Shown here piece after piece: positions 35,463 through 45,438 of a DNA stretch of 64,000 bases. This DNA is from Diphasiastrum complanatum (taxonomy: Eukaryota; Streptophyta; Lycopodiopsida; Lycopodiales; Lycopodiaceae). The stretch spans positions 5,849,409 through 5,913,408 of the forward strand of contig CM055100.1 of the NCBI GenBank assembly GCA_029204225.1, in the 5' to 3' direction. Each line of letters starts with the position of its first letter. Within the stretch, counting starts at the first letter, position 1. The notes beneath the pieces were generated by a model. The model saw only the letters and a list, made by a program, of their open reading frames with translations, was not told where the DNA came from and did no database searches. The translations under genes and the position numbers were made by a program.

Positions 35463-35890
35463 TCTTCATGAAGCTCCTCCTCGGCCATAACATGATCTTT
35501 GACAAGTTGAGTGTTGCTGGAAGTCACCTTTCCTTTGGCTTGGAGAGATTTATCAAAAAGTACATCTCTACTAGCAACAACTTTTTTTGTAATAGGATCA
35601 TATATCCTATAAGCTTTTTTACTTTCACTATAACCGACAAAGATGCCTTTGAAAGAAGTGGTATCTTCTTTTTTTCTTGTTTCTAAAGGAATATGTACAT
35701 AACAAGTACATCCAAAACTTTCAAATCACTAAGATTTGGCTTTTTGCCAAACAATACTTCATAAGCTGTAAGTCCTTTAATGGCACTATTAGTCATTCTA
35801 TTACAAAGAAAGTTTGCACAAAAAATAGCTTCTCCCCAAAATGAAATAAGAAGAGATGCATCTAATCTCATAGCTATAGCACACTCACAT
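35463..35890 (-). pseudogene. Element B integrase, C-terminal part
   Basis: Minus-strand reading from 35890: AMRLDASLLISFWGEAIFCA, FLCNRMTNSAIKG, YEVLFGKKPNLSDLK, a frameshift, then CTCYVHIPLETRKKED, FKGIFVGYSESKKAYRIYDP and RDVLFDKS. This is the integrase C-terminus and linker just upstream of where RT should begin. The other half of the integrase lies on the opposite strand at 36270-36921. Confidence 0.85.
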
Positions 35891-36265
35891 TGTTGGCAAA
35901 TCCCCTGCTCCAGAGGACCTGTTGTTTACTTCGATTCTTTCTGGCCACTTTTTCAGAACTGTTTCTTGTCTGTTATCAAGTTTCACGGCATTCGTTAGAT
36001 AGTTTCTTGATTTTACGATGCCAAACCAGGCAGAAGGAAACACGTAGGCGTTGTAGTATAGATTTTCTTGTCCTGCCTGTCAGAGGACTACTCAGAGACA
36101 TCACTCTTGAATGCACTTACATTCTGCATAGATGCAAGCCCAGAACGCTCATTCAAAAAAGATCAGCTTGTAAACCAATGAACGTTCAGTAGTTTCTACT
36201 GCTACTTACTCTAAAAACAGATTGAAATCAGATTCTACACTACACTGAGCTTGCATAAATCCATA
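35891..36265 (-). repeat. E-family solo LTR, 3' portion (cut by inversion)
   Basis: On the minus strand it ends CCAACA at 35891, next to ATGTG (35886-35890). It matches the distal part of the E 3' LTR (shared ggcagaa, gtagtatag and cctgtcag words near 36030-36085 and 26312-26360). The other portion is 36922-37515 in the opposite orientation. The inner breakpoint (about 36265) is approximate. Confidence 0.65.
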
Positions 36266-36921
36266 GAACAAGAAGGCATGTTCTATATTGAAAGATGGAA
36301 AATGTATTGCTAGTGGTTTCAAGCAAGGGAGGTTATTCAAATTGGATGCTAATGTGATGGTTGGAAGTGTGAACATGGCAAGGGAGGAGCTCACTCAAGT
36401 GGAATTATGGCACAAAAGGTTAGGCCATCCTAACTACAAAGCTATGGAGACCATGGTGACAAAGGAGCTAGCAAGAGGACTTCTCAAAACCATATCCAAG
36501 TGTGGCAAGCTTTGTGAAGCTTGTGGACTCTCCAAATCTCATAAGCTTCCTTTCAAGAGATCTTTGATAAGATCTAACTCTCCTCTTGACCTTATACACT
36601 CGGATGTTCATTCATTTTCACATGAATCAAATGGTGGAGCTCTTATGTATGTCACTTTTATTGATGATAAATCAAGATACTCTTGGGTTTATCTCTTGTC
36701 TAAGAAAAGTGAAGTTTTTGAGTCCTTTGTAAATTTCAAAACTCTTGGGGAAAAGCAACTTAATACTAGCTTGAAATTATTAAGAAGTGATAATGGAGGG
36801 GGGTACATCTCCAATAGGATGAAAGAGTTTTGTGAAACTAATGGCATAAAGAGAGAGTTTACTTGTACATATACTCCACAACAAAATGGAGTAGCTGAGA
36901 GAAAGAATAGGACACTATGTG
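36266..36921 (+). pseudogene. Element B protease end and integrase N-terminal part, inverted
   Basis: Plus strand: ACSILKDGKCIASG (end of protease region), then VELWHKRLGHPNYKAM, CGKLCEACGLSKSHKL (zinc domain), DLIHSDVHSFSHESNG, LRSDNGGGYISNRMKE and QQNGVAERKNRTLC. The first two catalytic Asp and the Glu are present, but the usual DNGGEY reads DNGGGY. The frame then runs into LTR sequence after ATGTG at 36917-36921. It is the missing front of the minus-strand fragment 35463-35890. Confidence 0.88.
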
Positions 36922-37515
36922 TGTTGGTTGATTCTGTCGAGTCCCCAAGATACTCGGACAGAGCAACTCAAGAGCACCTCTCACCTTAGACCAAGGAGGT
37001 CTCTGAGAAGATGAGACTAATGAAGACTGAGAGCCGAGTATGAGAGCCGAGAAATACTAGTTAGTAATGAAAAGTAAGAACTATGTAAGCCTCGTGGTGA
37101 ATCCCGGAAGATGGAATGACCATGTAGGAACTAGTATTTTTGGGCAAATGTAATAAATGCAAGTAGATCCCTCTTAAAGAAAGTAGATTGAGCCACCTTT
37201 TGATGGTGACCTCTAGTGGAGAGCATTATTCCACTTGTGAAATGTGGAAATTCCACTAGGATGCCACCTAAGGAGCTCTCTTGCTTATTTAAGAGATCCC
37301 TCTTTATGTAGAGGAGCTTTTTGTGATTTGTATCAACTCCATGCTGAAATGAGAGAGCCTTCACGAGTTTGGTGCAACCATTGAGCTCCTTGACCATGCT
37401 TGTTTCTTGAGTGATGCATTCATGATCTTGCCCTTCCCTCCTTTTGTGTGTGGTTGTGGACTGTAGAGTGGATTAGATTTGCTGTTTTGTAGAGTGGATT
37501 AGCTTTCTTGTTTTC
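36922..37515 (+). repeat. E-family solo LTR, 5' portion
   Basis: Starts TGTTGGTTGATTC right after ATGTG. It shares the words ccccaagat, gagcacctctcaccttagac and gagccgagaaatactag with the E LTR at 45773-45444 (minus). A TATA-like TATTTAAG lies at about 37284-37291. It ends where B gag begins on the other strand. Confidence 0.75.
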
Positions 37516-37998
37516 TTGTGGATCTCCTAATCCATTCAAAATGATTTGAACTAATTCATCATCTTTGATTTTATCATCTATAGAAGACAACTCCTTATTC
37601 AACGATTTGATCCTAAAGACATAATTTTGGGCACTTTCACTACTTTCTTTCATGATTTGAAGGATTTGATTCCTAAGCATGAGTATCCTTGAAGTGTTCT
37701 TGGATCCATAAATGGCTTTTAATGAATCCCATGCATCTTTGGATGTGGTACAAGATGAGATTTCTTTCAAAAGTTCATTACTTACATTCATTTTTATGCA
37801 GTGTAATGCAACTCTACATCTCTTTTTGTACCTAGCCAATTCAACTCCTCCTTGAGGTTCTACTTCCACCTCAAGTACTATGTCATAAAGATCATGAAGT
37901 ACAAGCAAAGACTCCATTCGAACTATCCAAGTAGCATAATTACTGGATGTAAGTCTTTCACTAGCTTCAAGCAAAAAACCACCCATTGATGCCATTTT
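37510..37998 (-). pseudogene. Element B gag, N-terminal part
   Basis: Starts MASMGGFLLEASERLTSSNY, with ALHCIKMNVSNELLKEISSC, DAWDSLKAIYGSKNTSR and ELVQIILNGLGD. This is the copia UBN2-type gag capsid domain, close to that of element A. It is cut after the ILNGL word at the inversion breakpoint. The zinc knuckle and protease active site are absent. Confidence 0.88.
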
Positions 37999-38587
37999 TT
38001 GAATGTGAAAAAGCACTAGAAACTCTTATGGTTTCTCTAAGAGATCTGAACCTAAAGTCTTCTAGCAATTTAGAAAGCTTATAGACTCAATTCCTATCAC
38101 TCATGAACCAATCTAGAATGATGAAAATTTAGATTCTAGTCTCAAACTTGCAAAATCACTCCTTAATCTATGATTTTTAGCAATCTCTCTCTTCAACCTC
38201 AACATACACTCAAAAAATTAGAGAAGATCAATTAGTGCACCTAATTCAAGCTTCAATTTAAATTTTTTGGCTGATCTAATCCAAGAACTAATCAAGGGAT
38301 TATATTCACTATAGAAAATGCTAGATTTTGCACCAAAAATCATTCAAATTGGGTATGTGAGTCAAATTCTACAAATTTTTGAAATTTCTTAGTCAAAACC
38401 GGAGCTATACGGCCTCACACGTGTGAAAAGGGTTCCTACAGCCCACAACAAGATCTGGACCAAAAATTTTGAGGATTGCTATCAAATCCAGCTCGCTACA
38501 CAAAATTTGACTAGTTTCCAAAAAACTGCTAATTTTGGCTTTGATTTGGATTAACCTTATCAATTTCAACAAAACCTCTTGTACTAG
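37999..38587 (-). other. Element B 5' leader
   Basis: Non-coding stretch between gag and primer site, containing one cacacgtgtg palindrome near 38415-38424. Confidence 0.65.
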
Positions 38588-38599
38588 GCTCTCATACCA
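38588..38599 (-). other. Element B primer-binding site
   Basis: The minus strand reads TGGTATGAGAGC, one base off the usual initiator Met tRNA complement, next to the LTR edge at 38600. Confidence 0.75.
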
Positions 38600-39309
38600 T
38601 GTGCAAAAAGTACAGAAAGGACCAAGAGTGGATCCTAATGTGATCCTCAAGAGGGAGTGGTTGTCAGATTACTTGATCTATCAATCTACTTGATATTAAG
38701 ATCAATCTAGATCAATTCTAGACACAAACTCCTAACAAGAAAAGGTAGGTGTACTTTCTGGTTTCACACGTGTGAAACATTGTCTGAGTATGGACTCCAA
38801 CCTAAAAATCAAGTACACATTGATAGCACCTCAAAACAATCAAAACAGATGTAAACAAATGGAGAGAATCACTCAAAATTGCTTCCAAAACCAAGATTGG
38901 TGTCTTACATTGATTATGGCCAAATAAGCCTCTATATATACACTTTTGGAGCTCGAGGTACTGATCATGCATCAAATCTCACACGTGTGAGGATGCCTTG
39001 TCACCATCATGCAATTTGACACTTGGATCAAAACTTTCCATTTTGGGCATTTTTGGTCTATTTTCCTACTATATGGAGATCTTCATGAAAATCTTCTAGA
39101 AGCAAAAACTCGCCTACTTCAGCTATTTCCACATGTGTGAGCTGTCCTCTACACATAAGATGTGACACCTATTCAAAATATTTGGCTCATGCAATCATTA
39201 GATTGGTGCCATGTGTCATATCTCTAGAAAACTAGTTTTTGGCCATTTTAGCCACTGGAACTTGAATTAAAACATATGTACAACATATATGATTATGGTA
39301 CATGAAAAG
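38600..39309 (-). repeat. B 5' LTR, first segment
   Basis: 710 bp matching 26967-27676 of the 3' LTR with scattered substitutions. Interrupted after aaaag (39305-39309) by element C; the last 100 bp are at 45339-45438. Confidence 0.92.
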
Positions 39310-39963
39310 TGTGAAAAAAGTGGATCTTGAATGGATCCAAACTCCCAAAATACTTGGCTAAGATCTTTGCACAACAAGCTACAAAAGCTAGAAATGGCAA
39401 AGCATCGTAATGCTACCTTTGATACAGATGAATTTGACAAGCATTCAAGAGACAAAAGAAACTAATAAAAGGCACTGATGGCAGCCAAAAACAACAGCAT
39501 ACCAGCCCTACAACAGCGGCCTACCACTTTTGAAAACCTCTTAAGATCATACACAAAAGCTTGTAGACAATACACAAAGCAATGCTCTCAATAGAGGAAG
39601 AAACTGTGACAATGATCTATTGATCTCTCTCAACAATACAATAAGTTTCTCCAATCTGTTCTCCATGAATCTCAGCCTAATATAGATGAGAGAGATGACT
39701 CTCTCTCCTCTCTCTAGAACTTAGGACCCAAATTTAGGACACCAGTAGCCTAAAATAGCCAATTTTGGCCTATATGTCCAAATAACATGATTTTGGTGTC
39801 ATTTCGAAGGTCCTGAAGTTTGAGACTTCTTCAACATGAAATATATACTAAAATAAAAGTATCTAAGCCTCTTTCACACGTGTGAAATGTTAGATCCAAA
39901 ACTATGTACAAAAATTGCCAATTTAGGCCTCAAACTAGCTAGGAAATGTTGACAATTTTCACA
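39310..39963 (-). repeat. C 3' LTR
   Basis: Minus strand TGTGAAAATTGTCAAC to TTTTTTCACA, preceded by the purine tract GAAGAGGGAG. It holds the palindrome tttcacacgtgtgaaa at 39872-39887. It differs from the 5' copy at only a few bases. Confidence 0.93.
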
Positions 39964-40240
39964 CTCCCTCTTCAACTTAACTTGCTAGTTTTACAATACT
40001 ACTTTGATCCAACCTTAGAATGATCTCCATCATGATAATAGATCTCTTCTCAAGTGTTCTAATATGTACAATATGAAGTACAACATAATTGATAGAGATA
40101 ATAGTGTCCATATAGGATGCTTCACTATTTCTTACATCAATTTTACATAGAATGGTGAACATGATACATGTAAAAGAACATAGAATCATAATGAAAGGAT
40201 TCCTCCATGTATCCACCTTTGAATTCTATGTAAAACAGCA

Positions 40241-40964
40241 TCAAACAAGTTGTAAGTGAAAGTAACCAACAAGTGTTTCCATGCCTCCTCCACATTCCAC
40301 TATGCCCATAGTGAATGCACCATGTATCTCCATGAATGAACCTCCATCACCACCTTGCCTTTGTAGATCTCCAATCCATGAAAGCCCTTGAGTGAATGAA
40401 TGCCAAAATGATGTGCTCTCTGCTCCATTTGAATGAGCAAAAACCTTAACTTGAAATACTTGAACTATCTCCACAAGATTTGCATACAACCCTTGATCCT
40501 ACATTGTCAACAATTTGCCAATTTGCCGACACTAGGATGCTAGATCTTGAACTTTGCTCAAAAGTAAACATATTGACCACTTCAATATCTTTTGAGATTT
40601 GAATGAATGCATGTAATTGATCATAAGAACCAGCAATGATAACTATTCCATCTCCAATATCCAAAGGATGCAAAACTATGGAACTAGTTTCATTGAATTC
40701 TGACAATTCCAACACATTGACATGACAATGTTCATACATGAGATTAAACAAATAAGGTAGATTAAAAGGACACTTCCTTGATGCTCCAAAAACCTTACTT
40801 GAACCTTCAAGAACCTGTAAAAATAGATCCAAAATGCTTTGCCCATGTGGCTCCCCTTTGATGCTTTTGACTAGCTTCCAATTGCTACTTGCCTCTTGGT
40901 GTTGATGAAGCAATTCAAGATCAACATCTTGATCTTCCAATAGAACATCAAGGACTTTGCATTT
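40241..40964 (-). CDS. Element C downstream open stretches 3 and 4, unknown
   Basis: 40940-40446 is in the same frame as gag-protease and follows a single TAG. It reads HQHQEASSNWKLVKSIKGEP, YLFNLMYEHCHVNV and VLHPLDIGDGIVIIAG. The last phrase resembles VLDPLDLEDGLVLPTS near the end of the gag-protease frame (about 42060), suggesting an internal repeat. A further open frame, 40489-40241, overlaps it in another register and runs close to the 3' LTR (FWHSFTQGLSWIGDL). No RNase H motif is recognised. It may be a remodelled end of pol or unrelated captured sequence. Confidence 0.4.
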
Positions 40965-41378
40965 CTAAACATCTTTAGATCTGAACCTCTGAATATACTC
41001 CCTCTCAAACACATGATTAACATCCCAAAAGATCTCATCATTGCTTGATTTCAACCTTTCACTATAGTTAGTGAAAACAATGTCACCATCATAAACCAAA
41101 AGATAGATTTCTACAATTCTATCCAACATGAAGTAGAGTAGATGAAGTTGAGTATCAAACCTACTCAAACCAGCCCATTTGAGCTCAAACCAAACCTCAA
41201 TGAGCTCACCAATGAGATCTTTCTTGCCTTGGAGAAATTGCCACTTGAGTTGCTCCATGTAGTCTTCTTCATCCAACCTTTTTCCATCTTGGTCATGCAT
41301 GAACACTCCACCACAATCATAGCAACCTTTGAGTTGATGAAGAGATGTAAGATCCATGCCTTGAATCTTCAAAGTCAC
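40965..41378 (-). CDS. Element C downstream open stretch 2: eroded RT-like sequence
   Basis: 138 codons in the gag frame, after a TGA. It reads LHQLKGCYDCGG, VFMHDQDG, LDEEDYMEQ, EVWFELKWAGLSRFDTQ and EIYLLVYDGDIVFTNYSERL. Against copia RT one expects, in this order, a QLD-N-AFLHGDL block, DEEVYMEQ, LYGLKQ-RAWF, and IYLLVYVDDI-TGN. Most are echoed, but the SLYGLKQ block is missing and the catalytic YVDD reads YDGD. I infer a derived, inactive RT. The likeness is by eye and could be weaker than it seems. Confidence 0.5.
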   Translation of the reverse strand: MTLKIQGMDLTSLHQLKGCYDCGGVFMHDQDGKRLDEEDYMEQLKWQFLQGKKDLIGELIEVWFELKWAGLSRFDTQLHLLYFMLDRIVEIYLLVYDGDIVFTNYSERLKSSNDEIFWDVNHVFEREYIQRFRSKDV

Positions 41379-41381
41379 TCT

Positions 41382-41948
41382 TCATTTTCCCTTTCCTTCA
41401 CAAGACTCCCTCTTAATGATCACACTACAAAATTTGGCAATCTCTCTCTTGATAGTTGCATCATAAGAAATGGAAGAATCTCGAACAATTGAAGCCATGA
41501 AAAGAATACATAGTTCCTTCAACATAAGAATGATTGAAGTACTTTTTCTTGTCAAACCTGGACTTCTAATCAATGATATAGGTAATGATAATGAACCCTC
41601 ACTATCATTCACAAAAGCATCATTCAAAGTACATCCTACTTTGAACACTTCACATTCATCTCTCCCTTTTGACTTGAGATCTTCCTCACCAAGTCTCACG
41701 ATAGAACCTTTTGATCTACTTTCTTTATGAATACATGTGACACCACTTGTTTCACAAATGACTTTTTTGGACTCATCACATAAAGATACAAAAGAAACTT
41801 TTTCTTCAATCATGCTCAAAGCACTATCTCTTTCCAAATGAGTAAATAAGTCATTAGCAACAACCATTTCCAAAGAAGAGCTTTCATCACCTCCATTGAT
41901 GAAGTTAGCTCTCTTCTTACCTTTTTCATTTTTGCACTTTCCATGTAG
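41382..41948 (-). CDS. Element C downstream open stretch 1, unknown
   Basis: Follows the gag-protease stop (TAA at 41949) in the same frame and stays open for about 188 codons to a TGA at 41382. It has LHGKCKNEKGKKRANF, then MEMVVANDLFTHLERD, CIHKESRSKGSIVRL and KSTSIILMLKELCIL. No integrase triad or zinc motif is present where integrase should be. Function unknown. Confidence 0.45.
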   Translation of the reverse strand, partial: LHGKCKNEKGKKRANFINGGDESSSLEMVVANDLFTHLERDSALSMIEEKVSFVSLCDESKKVICETSGVTCIHKESRSKGSIVRLGEEDLKSKGRDECEVFKVGCTLNDAFVNDSEGSLSLPISLIRSPGLTRKSTSIILMLKELCILFMASIVRDSSISYDATIKREIAKFCSVIIKRESCEGKGK

Positions 41949-43589
41949 TTACATTGAAGAGCCACCAAGACTTGGAAATCTATGAGTAGAAGAGTTCAAA
42001 CATGATACTAATTTAGCACCACATGACTCCATTTGACTAGTAGGTAGCACTAGTCCATCTTCAAGATCCAATGGATCCAAAACATTGATCATAGATTCAC
42101 CAAAAGTTGCCAAGTTAGCACAACAATAAATATCTCCAAGAAGCTCATTAGATCTCAACCTAGATCTAGCATAAGGAAGCTCTTTAGACTTTGCATAAGA
42201 TCTACCAATCTTGTTGATGCTAGGGATTGACTTTTGAAAGTTGAGAGAACCACCAACATCCATTACATTCCTCTTGTTAGACATAACAAATGCATCAAGC
42301 TTGTAAAGTCTACCTTGTCTATTGCCCCTAGCAATCAAGACATCTCCCTTAGTAATGAAGCAAACATCCCCAGCAAACTTTGTCTTGTACCCTTTTTTTA
42401 ACATTTGACCAACACTTAGCAAATTCCTTGAAAGTGAAGGAATGTAAAGAACACCATCAAGCCTTACATTCCTATTAGTAGAAAGGCAAATAGGAATTGA
42501 GACAATACCTTTGATCATACACTCACCACCATTTGGCATGTGAACAACTTTCTTGGTTCCAACATAAGAAGAAGTAAAGAACTCCTTGTGACTAGTCATG
42601 TGTGAACTAGATCCACTATCTATCCACCATGAATCCTTGTCACTTACACTTGACATTAGACTTGAAGAACACATCATGAGAGAATCACAAGAATCTAGAT
42701 CCTCATTAGAAGTACAAAAGTTGTTTTGCTTGCTACCTTCATTACTTTGCTTCTTATGACATTCATTTGCAAAATGACCTTTTATCCCACAATAAAAGCA
42801 CTTGAACTTTGACTTGTCTTTCTTTCTAAAAGAAGTAGAAGATGAGGAGGAAGAGTGATCATCATGATCCGAGTTACCACCTTTGGACCATTTCCCTTTG
42901 CCTTTACCTTTGCCTTTGACTTTGCCTTCTGTGAAGAAAGCCTCTTCACCTCCACCTTGTAAGGATGCACCATCAAGCTTTGATTGCAACCTATGTTCTT
43001 CAGCCAATAAGATTTCTTGCAAGTCAACCACACTTGGCAAGACTCTTTGAATGGCAAAACTTTGCACAAGGTTAGCATGTTCATCTAGCAAACCATTCAA
43101 CATAACCTGGACTATTTCACCATCTTTTATGCTTTCATCAATGCATGCTAGATCATCACTTAAAAACTTAACCCTCAAGACAAATGCATGAGCACTTTCA
43201 CCCTCTCTTTGTCTACTAGAAAATATTTGCCTCCTTAGGGTCAATACCCTAGATGTGGACTTTGATTCAAAGAGCTTCTTCAAGGCATGCCATGCCTCAC
43301 TTGCACTTTGACTATTACCAACTTCCTTGAGAAGTTCATTGGTAACATTCATTTTAATGATATGAAGAGCCCTTTTGGCCTTCTTATCAAAACTTTGTTG
43401 CTCTTGAACTATGGGTGGTCTCTCTTCAGTTCCTGAAACTATGTCCATGAGTTCATTCAACTCAAGTAAGGATTCCATCCTCACTTTCCAAGTAGAGTAG
43501 TTTGATGAACTCAGCCTATCATTAGTTTCTAACATTATTCCACCATTGGATTCTTCAACTTTTAGGCTCTGTCCTAATGCACCTAGCAC
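41949..43589 (-). CDS. Element C gag-protease, 546 codons
   Basis: The gag capsid domain begins IMLETNDRLSSSNYSTWKVR and has NVTNELLKEVGNSQSASEAW and VQVMLNGLLDEHANLVQSFA. A Lys/Gly-rich tract (GKVKGKGKGKGKWSKGG) and a Ser run precede the zinc knuckle CFYCGIKGHFANEC. The protease begins SWWIDSGSSSHM, DSGS in place of the more usual DSGA. It continues through VLYIPSLSRNLLSVGQM to RLYKLDAFVMSN. Beyond that D has WHKRLGHPN and integrase; C instead keeps only a short echo (SKELPYARSRLRS) and then novel sequence. The upstream start MLGALGQ is less likely than an internal Met near the GGIM word. Two Cys-rich regions are intact, so gag may be functional. Confidence 0.9.
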   Translation of the reverse strand: MLGALGQSLKVEESNGGIMLETNDRLSSSNYSTWKVRMESLLELNELMDIVSGTEERPPIVQEQQSFDKKAKRALHIIKMNVTNELLKEVGNSQSASEAWHALKKLFESKSTSRVLTLRRQIFSSRQREGESAHAFVLRVKFLSDDLACIDESIKDGEIVQVMLNGLLDEHANLVQSFAIQRVLPSVVDLQEILLAEEHRLQSKLDGASLQGGGEEAFFTEGKVKGKGKGKGKWSKGGNSDHDDHSSSSSSTSFRKKDKSKFKCFYCGIKGHFANECHKKQSNEGSKQNNFCTSNEDLDSCDSLMMCSSSLMSSVSDKDSWWIDSGSSSHMTSHKEFFTSSYVGTKKVVHMPNGGECMIKGIVSIPICLSTNRNVRLDGVLYIPSLSRNLLSVGQMLKKGYKTKFAGDVCFITKGDVLIARGNRQGRLYKLDAFVMSNKRNVMDVGGSLNFQKSIPSINKIGRSYAKSKELPYARSRLRSNELLGDIYCCANLATFGESMINVLDPLDLEDGLVLPTSQMESCGAKLVSCLNSSTHRFPSLGGSSM

Positions 43590-44666
43590 TCACTTTCCTC
43601 TCAACAAATGATGGATAAGGAAATCTCAGAAGATCTAGGACCCTAAAACACTTCTATCTTGAACCTGGCTAGTTTTCAAGCATAGAAAGGAAGATTGAAA
43701 ACACATGCAACACTTTGCACACACTAAGAATGGATTACAAACTCAAACTAACCTGAACACACTCTTGCTTAATCTCCCAAACTTTCCAGCAAGTGACCAA
43801 ATCAAGTTATGATCTGAAGAGTTACTTGCATTCTTAGAAAATACACAAGACTAGGCTGCCAAGAATACCTAGAATTGAACAAACTTGATCAACATATGAT
43901 CAACATACTAAGATATTGATTCAACCTGTAAAACCACATGTAAACCACACTTCTAAAAGTTTATAAACTCTAACAAATGATAAATACAAGCTTTAGAGGT
44001 GAATGAAAGAACACACTTAGTGAATCACAAGACTAGCTTCACTAGCTTGTCAAATCTTGGTGTTTAGATGTAGATCTAAGATCACTTCACATGAGAATGT
44101 TCCTCAACCTGTTAAGAACTTGAAAACACATTTGCATAATGCTTATAACCTTCCAGAAAATGCTCCAATCAAATTACATAAGGAGAGTTACTTACATGCT
44201 CAACAAAGTACACCAAAATTTATGCAAAAGATTGTTGACAATCTGTTCACCCAAAAGGGGATCTTTCATCCAAGTGGGAGCTTTGCTCAGCCTTTTGGAG
44301 AAATACAAAATCACTCAAAGAGTATTTGTCATCCACTTAAGGAGAAGGTTCATCCACTTAAGGAGAGTGTTCATCCACAGAAGTGGAGATTGTCAACAAT
44401 ACATTGAACAGAACATTGTTAGTATTGAATATGCACAAGCCTCACAATCAACAAATGATTAGGTGTTATGATCTGATCCAAAATAGCTTCTTCTCAGTCA
44501 TTGATCTTCAATAGACCTGAAATATGCTTTTGATCCACAAGTTCAACTCACAAAACAAAGGTTAGTAAGATTTGATCAACAATGCAATGCATAATCATGT
44601 TAGAACTTGATCAAACATCCAAATATCACCATAAATGAAAACCTTACTAAAAATAACAGCCAACTA
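43590..44666 (-). other. Element C 5' leader (about 1.08 kb)
   Basis: Long untranslated leader, clearly homologous to that of element D (61213-62369). It contains cttaagtggatga repeats (minus strand of 44334-44370). Open frames here (44057-44462) are shadows. Confidence 0.75.
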
Positions 44667-44678
44667 ACTCTGATACCA
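44667..44678 (-). other. Element C primer-binding site
   Basis: The minus strand reads TGGTATCAGAGT directly next to the LTR edge at 44679. Confidence 0.85.
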
Positions 44679-45333
44679 TGTGAAAAAAGTGGATCTTGAA
44701 TGGATCCAAACTCCCAAAATACTTGGCTAAGATCTTTGCACAACAAGCTACAAAAGCTAGAAATGGCAAAGCATCCTAATGCTACCTTTGATACACATGA
44801 ATTTGACAAAGCATTCAAGAGACAAAAGAAACTAATAAAAGGCACTGATGGCAGCCAAAAACAATAGCATACCAGCCCTACAACAGCGGCCTACCACTTT
44901 TGGAAACCTCTTAAGATCATACACAAAAGCTTGTAGACAATACACAAAGCAATGCTCTCAATAGAGGAAGAAACTGTGACAATGATCTATTGATCTCTCT
45001 CAACAATACAATAAGCTTCTCCAATATGTTCTCCATGAATCTCAGCCTAATATAGGTGAGAGAGATGACTCTCTCTCCTCTCTCTAGAACTTAGGACCCA
45101 AATTTAGGACACCAGTAGCCTAAAATAGCCAATTTTGGCCTATATGTCCAAATAACATGATTTTGGTGTCATTTCGAAGGTCCTGAAGTTTGAGACTTCT
45201 TCAACATGAAATATATACTAAAATAAAAGTATCTAGGCCTCTTTCACACGTGTGAAATGTTAGATCCAAAACTATGTACAAAAATTGCCAATTTAGGTCT
45301 CAAACTAGCTAGGAAATGTTGACAATTTTCACA
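44679..45333 (-). repeat. C 5' LTR
   Basis: 655 bp, near-identical to 39310-39963, followed by aaaag. It has the same CACACGTGTG palindrome near 45243-45258. Confidence 0.93.
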
Positions 45334-45338
45334 AAAAG

Positions 45339-45438
45339 TACACTAGTTTCACACGTGGGAATAGGCTCCACACATGTATGTCTATCCTATATACAAGATT
45401 TGTTGGCCTCTACCAAGCTTATTTTTGCATTTTTCACA
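45339..45438 (-). repeat. B 5' LTR, last 100 bp
   Basis: Matches 27677-27776 of the B 3' LTR, ends ttttcaca, and is followed by the target duplicate ttaaa (45439-45443). Confidence 0.9.

Larger units (their letters stand above)
39310..45333 (-). mobile_element. Element C: gag-protease LTR retrotransposon with eroded pol, target duplication AAAAG
   Basis: Two near-identical LTRs (39310-39963 and 44679-45333; 654 and 655 bp), primer site, 1.08-kb leader, and gag-protease. The gag-protease frame is followed by three further open stretches in the same frame. AAAAG at 39305-39309 and 45334-45338 flanks it. Removing C restores the B LTR to 810 bp. Integrase is missing and RT is unrecognisable except for a broken relic. 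C shares U3, leader and gag with element D at 60543. Confidence 0.93.
26967..45438 (-). mobile_element. Element B: Ty1/copia retrotransposon, target duplication TTAAA
   Basis: The 3' LTR is 26967-27776. The 5' LTR is 38600-39309 plus 45339-45438, split by element C. Both LTRs come to exactly 810 bp. ttaaa flanks both ends. Interior, in element order: primer site at 38588-38599, gag start at 37998, a scrambled middle, integrase C-terminal part at 35890-35463, element A, then RT and RNase H (29357-27789). Gag C-terminus and most of protease are gone. The disorder arises from an inversion and a deletion, described under findings. Confidence 0.88.

Noticed and set aside
35780-36192. Two plus-strand frames of 72 and 100 codons
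   Set aside because: They lie in the solo LTR portion and the antisense of integrase; no independent evidence of a gene.
42782-43084. 100-codon frame in C and its twin at 62842-63135 in D
   Set aside because: Shadow frame of the conserved gag; preserved only because gag is.
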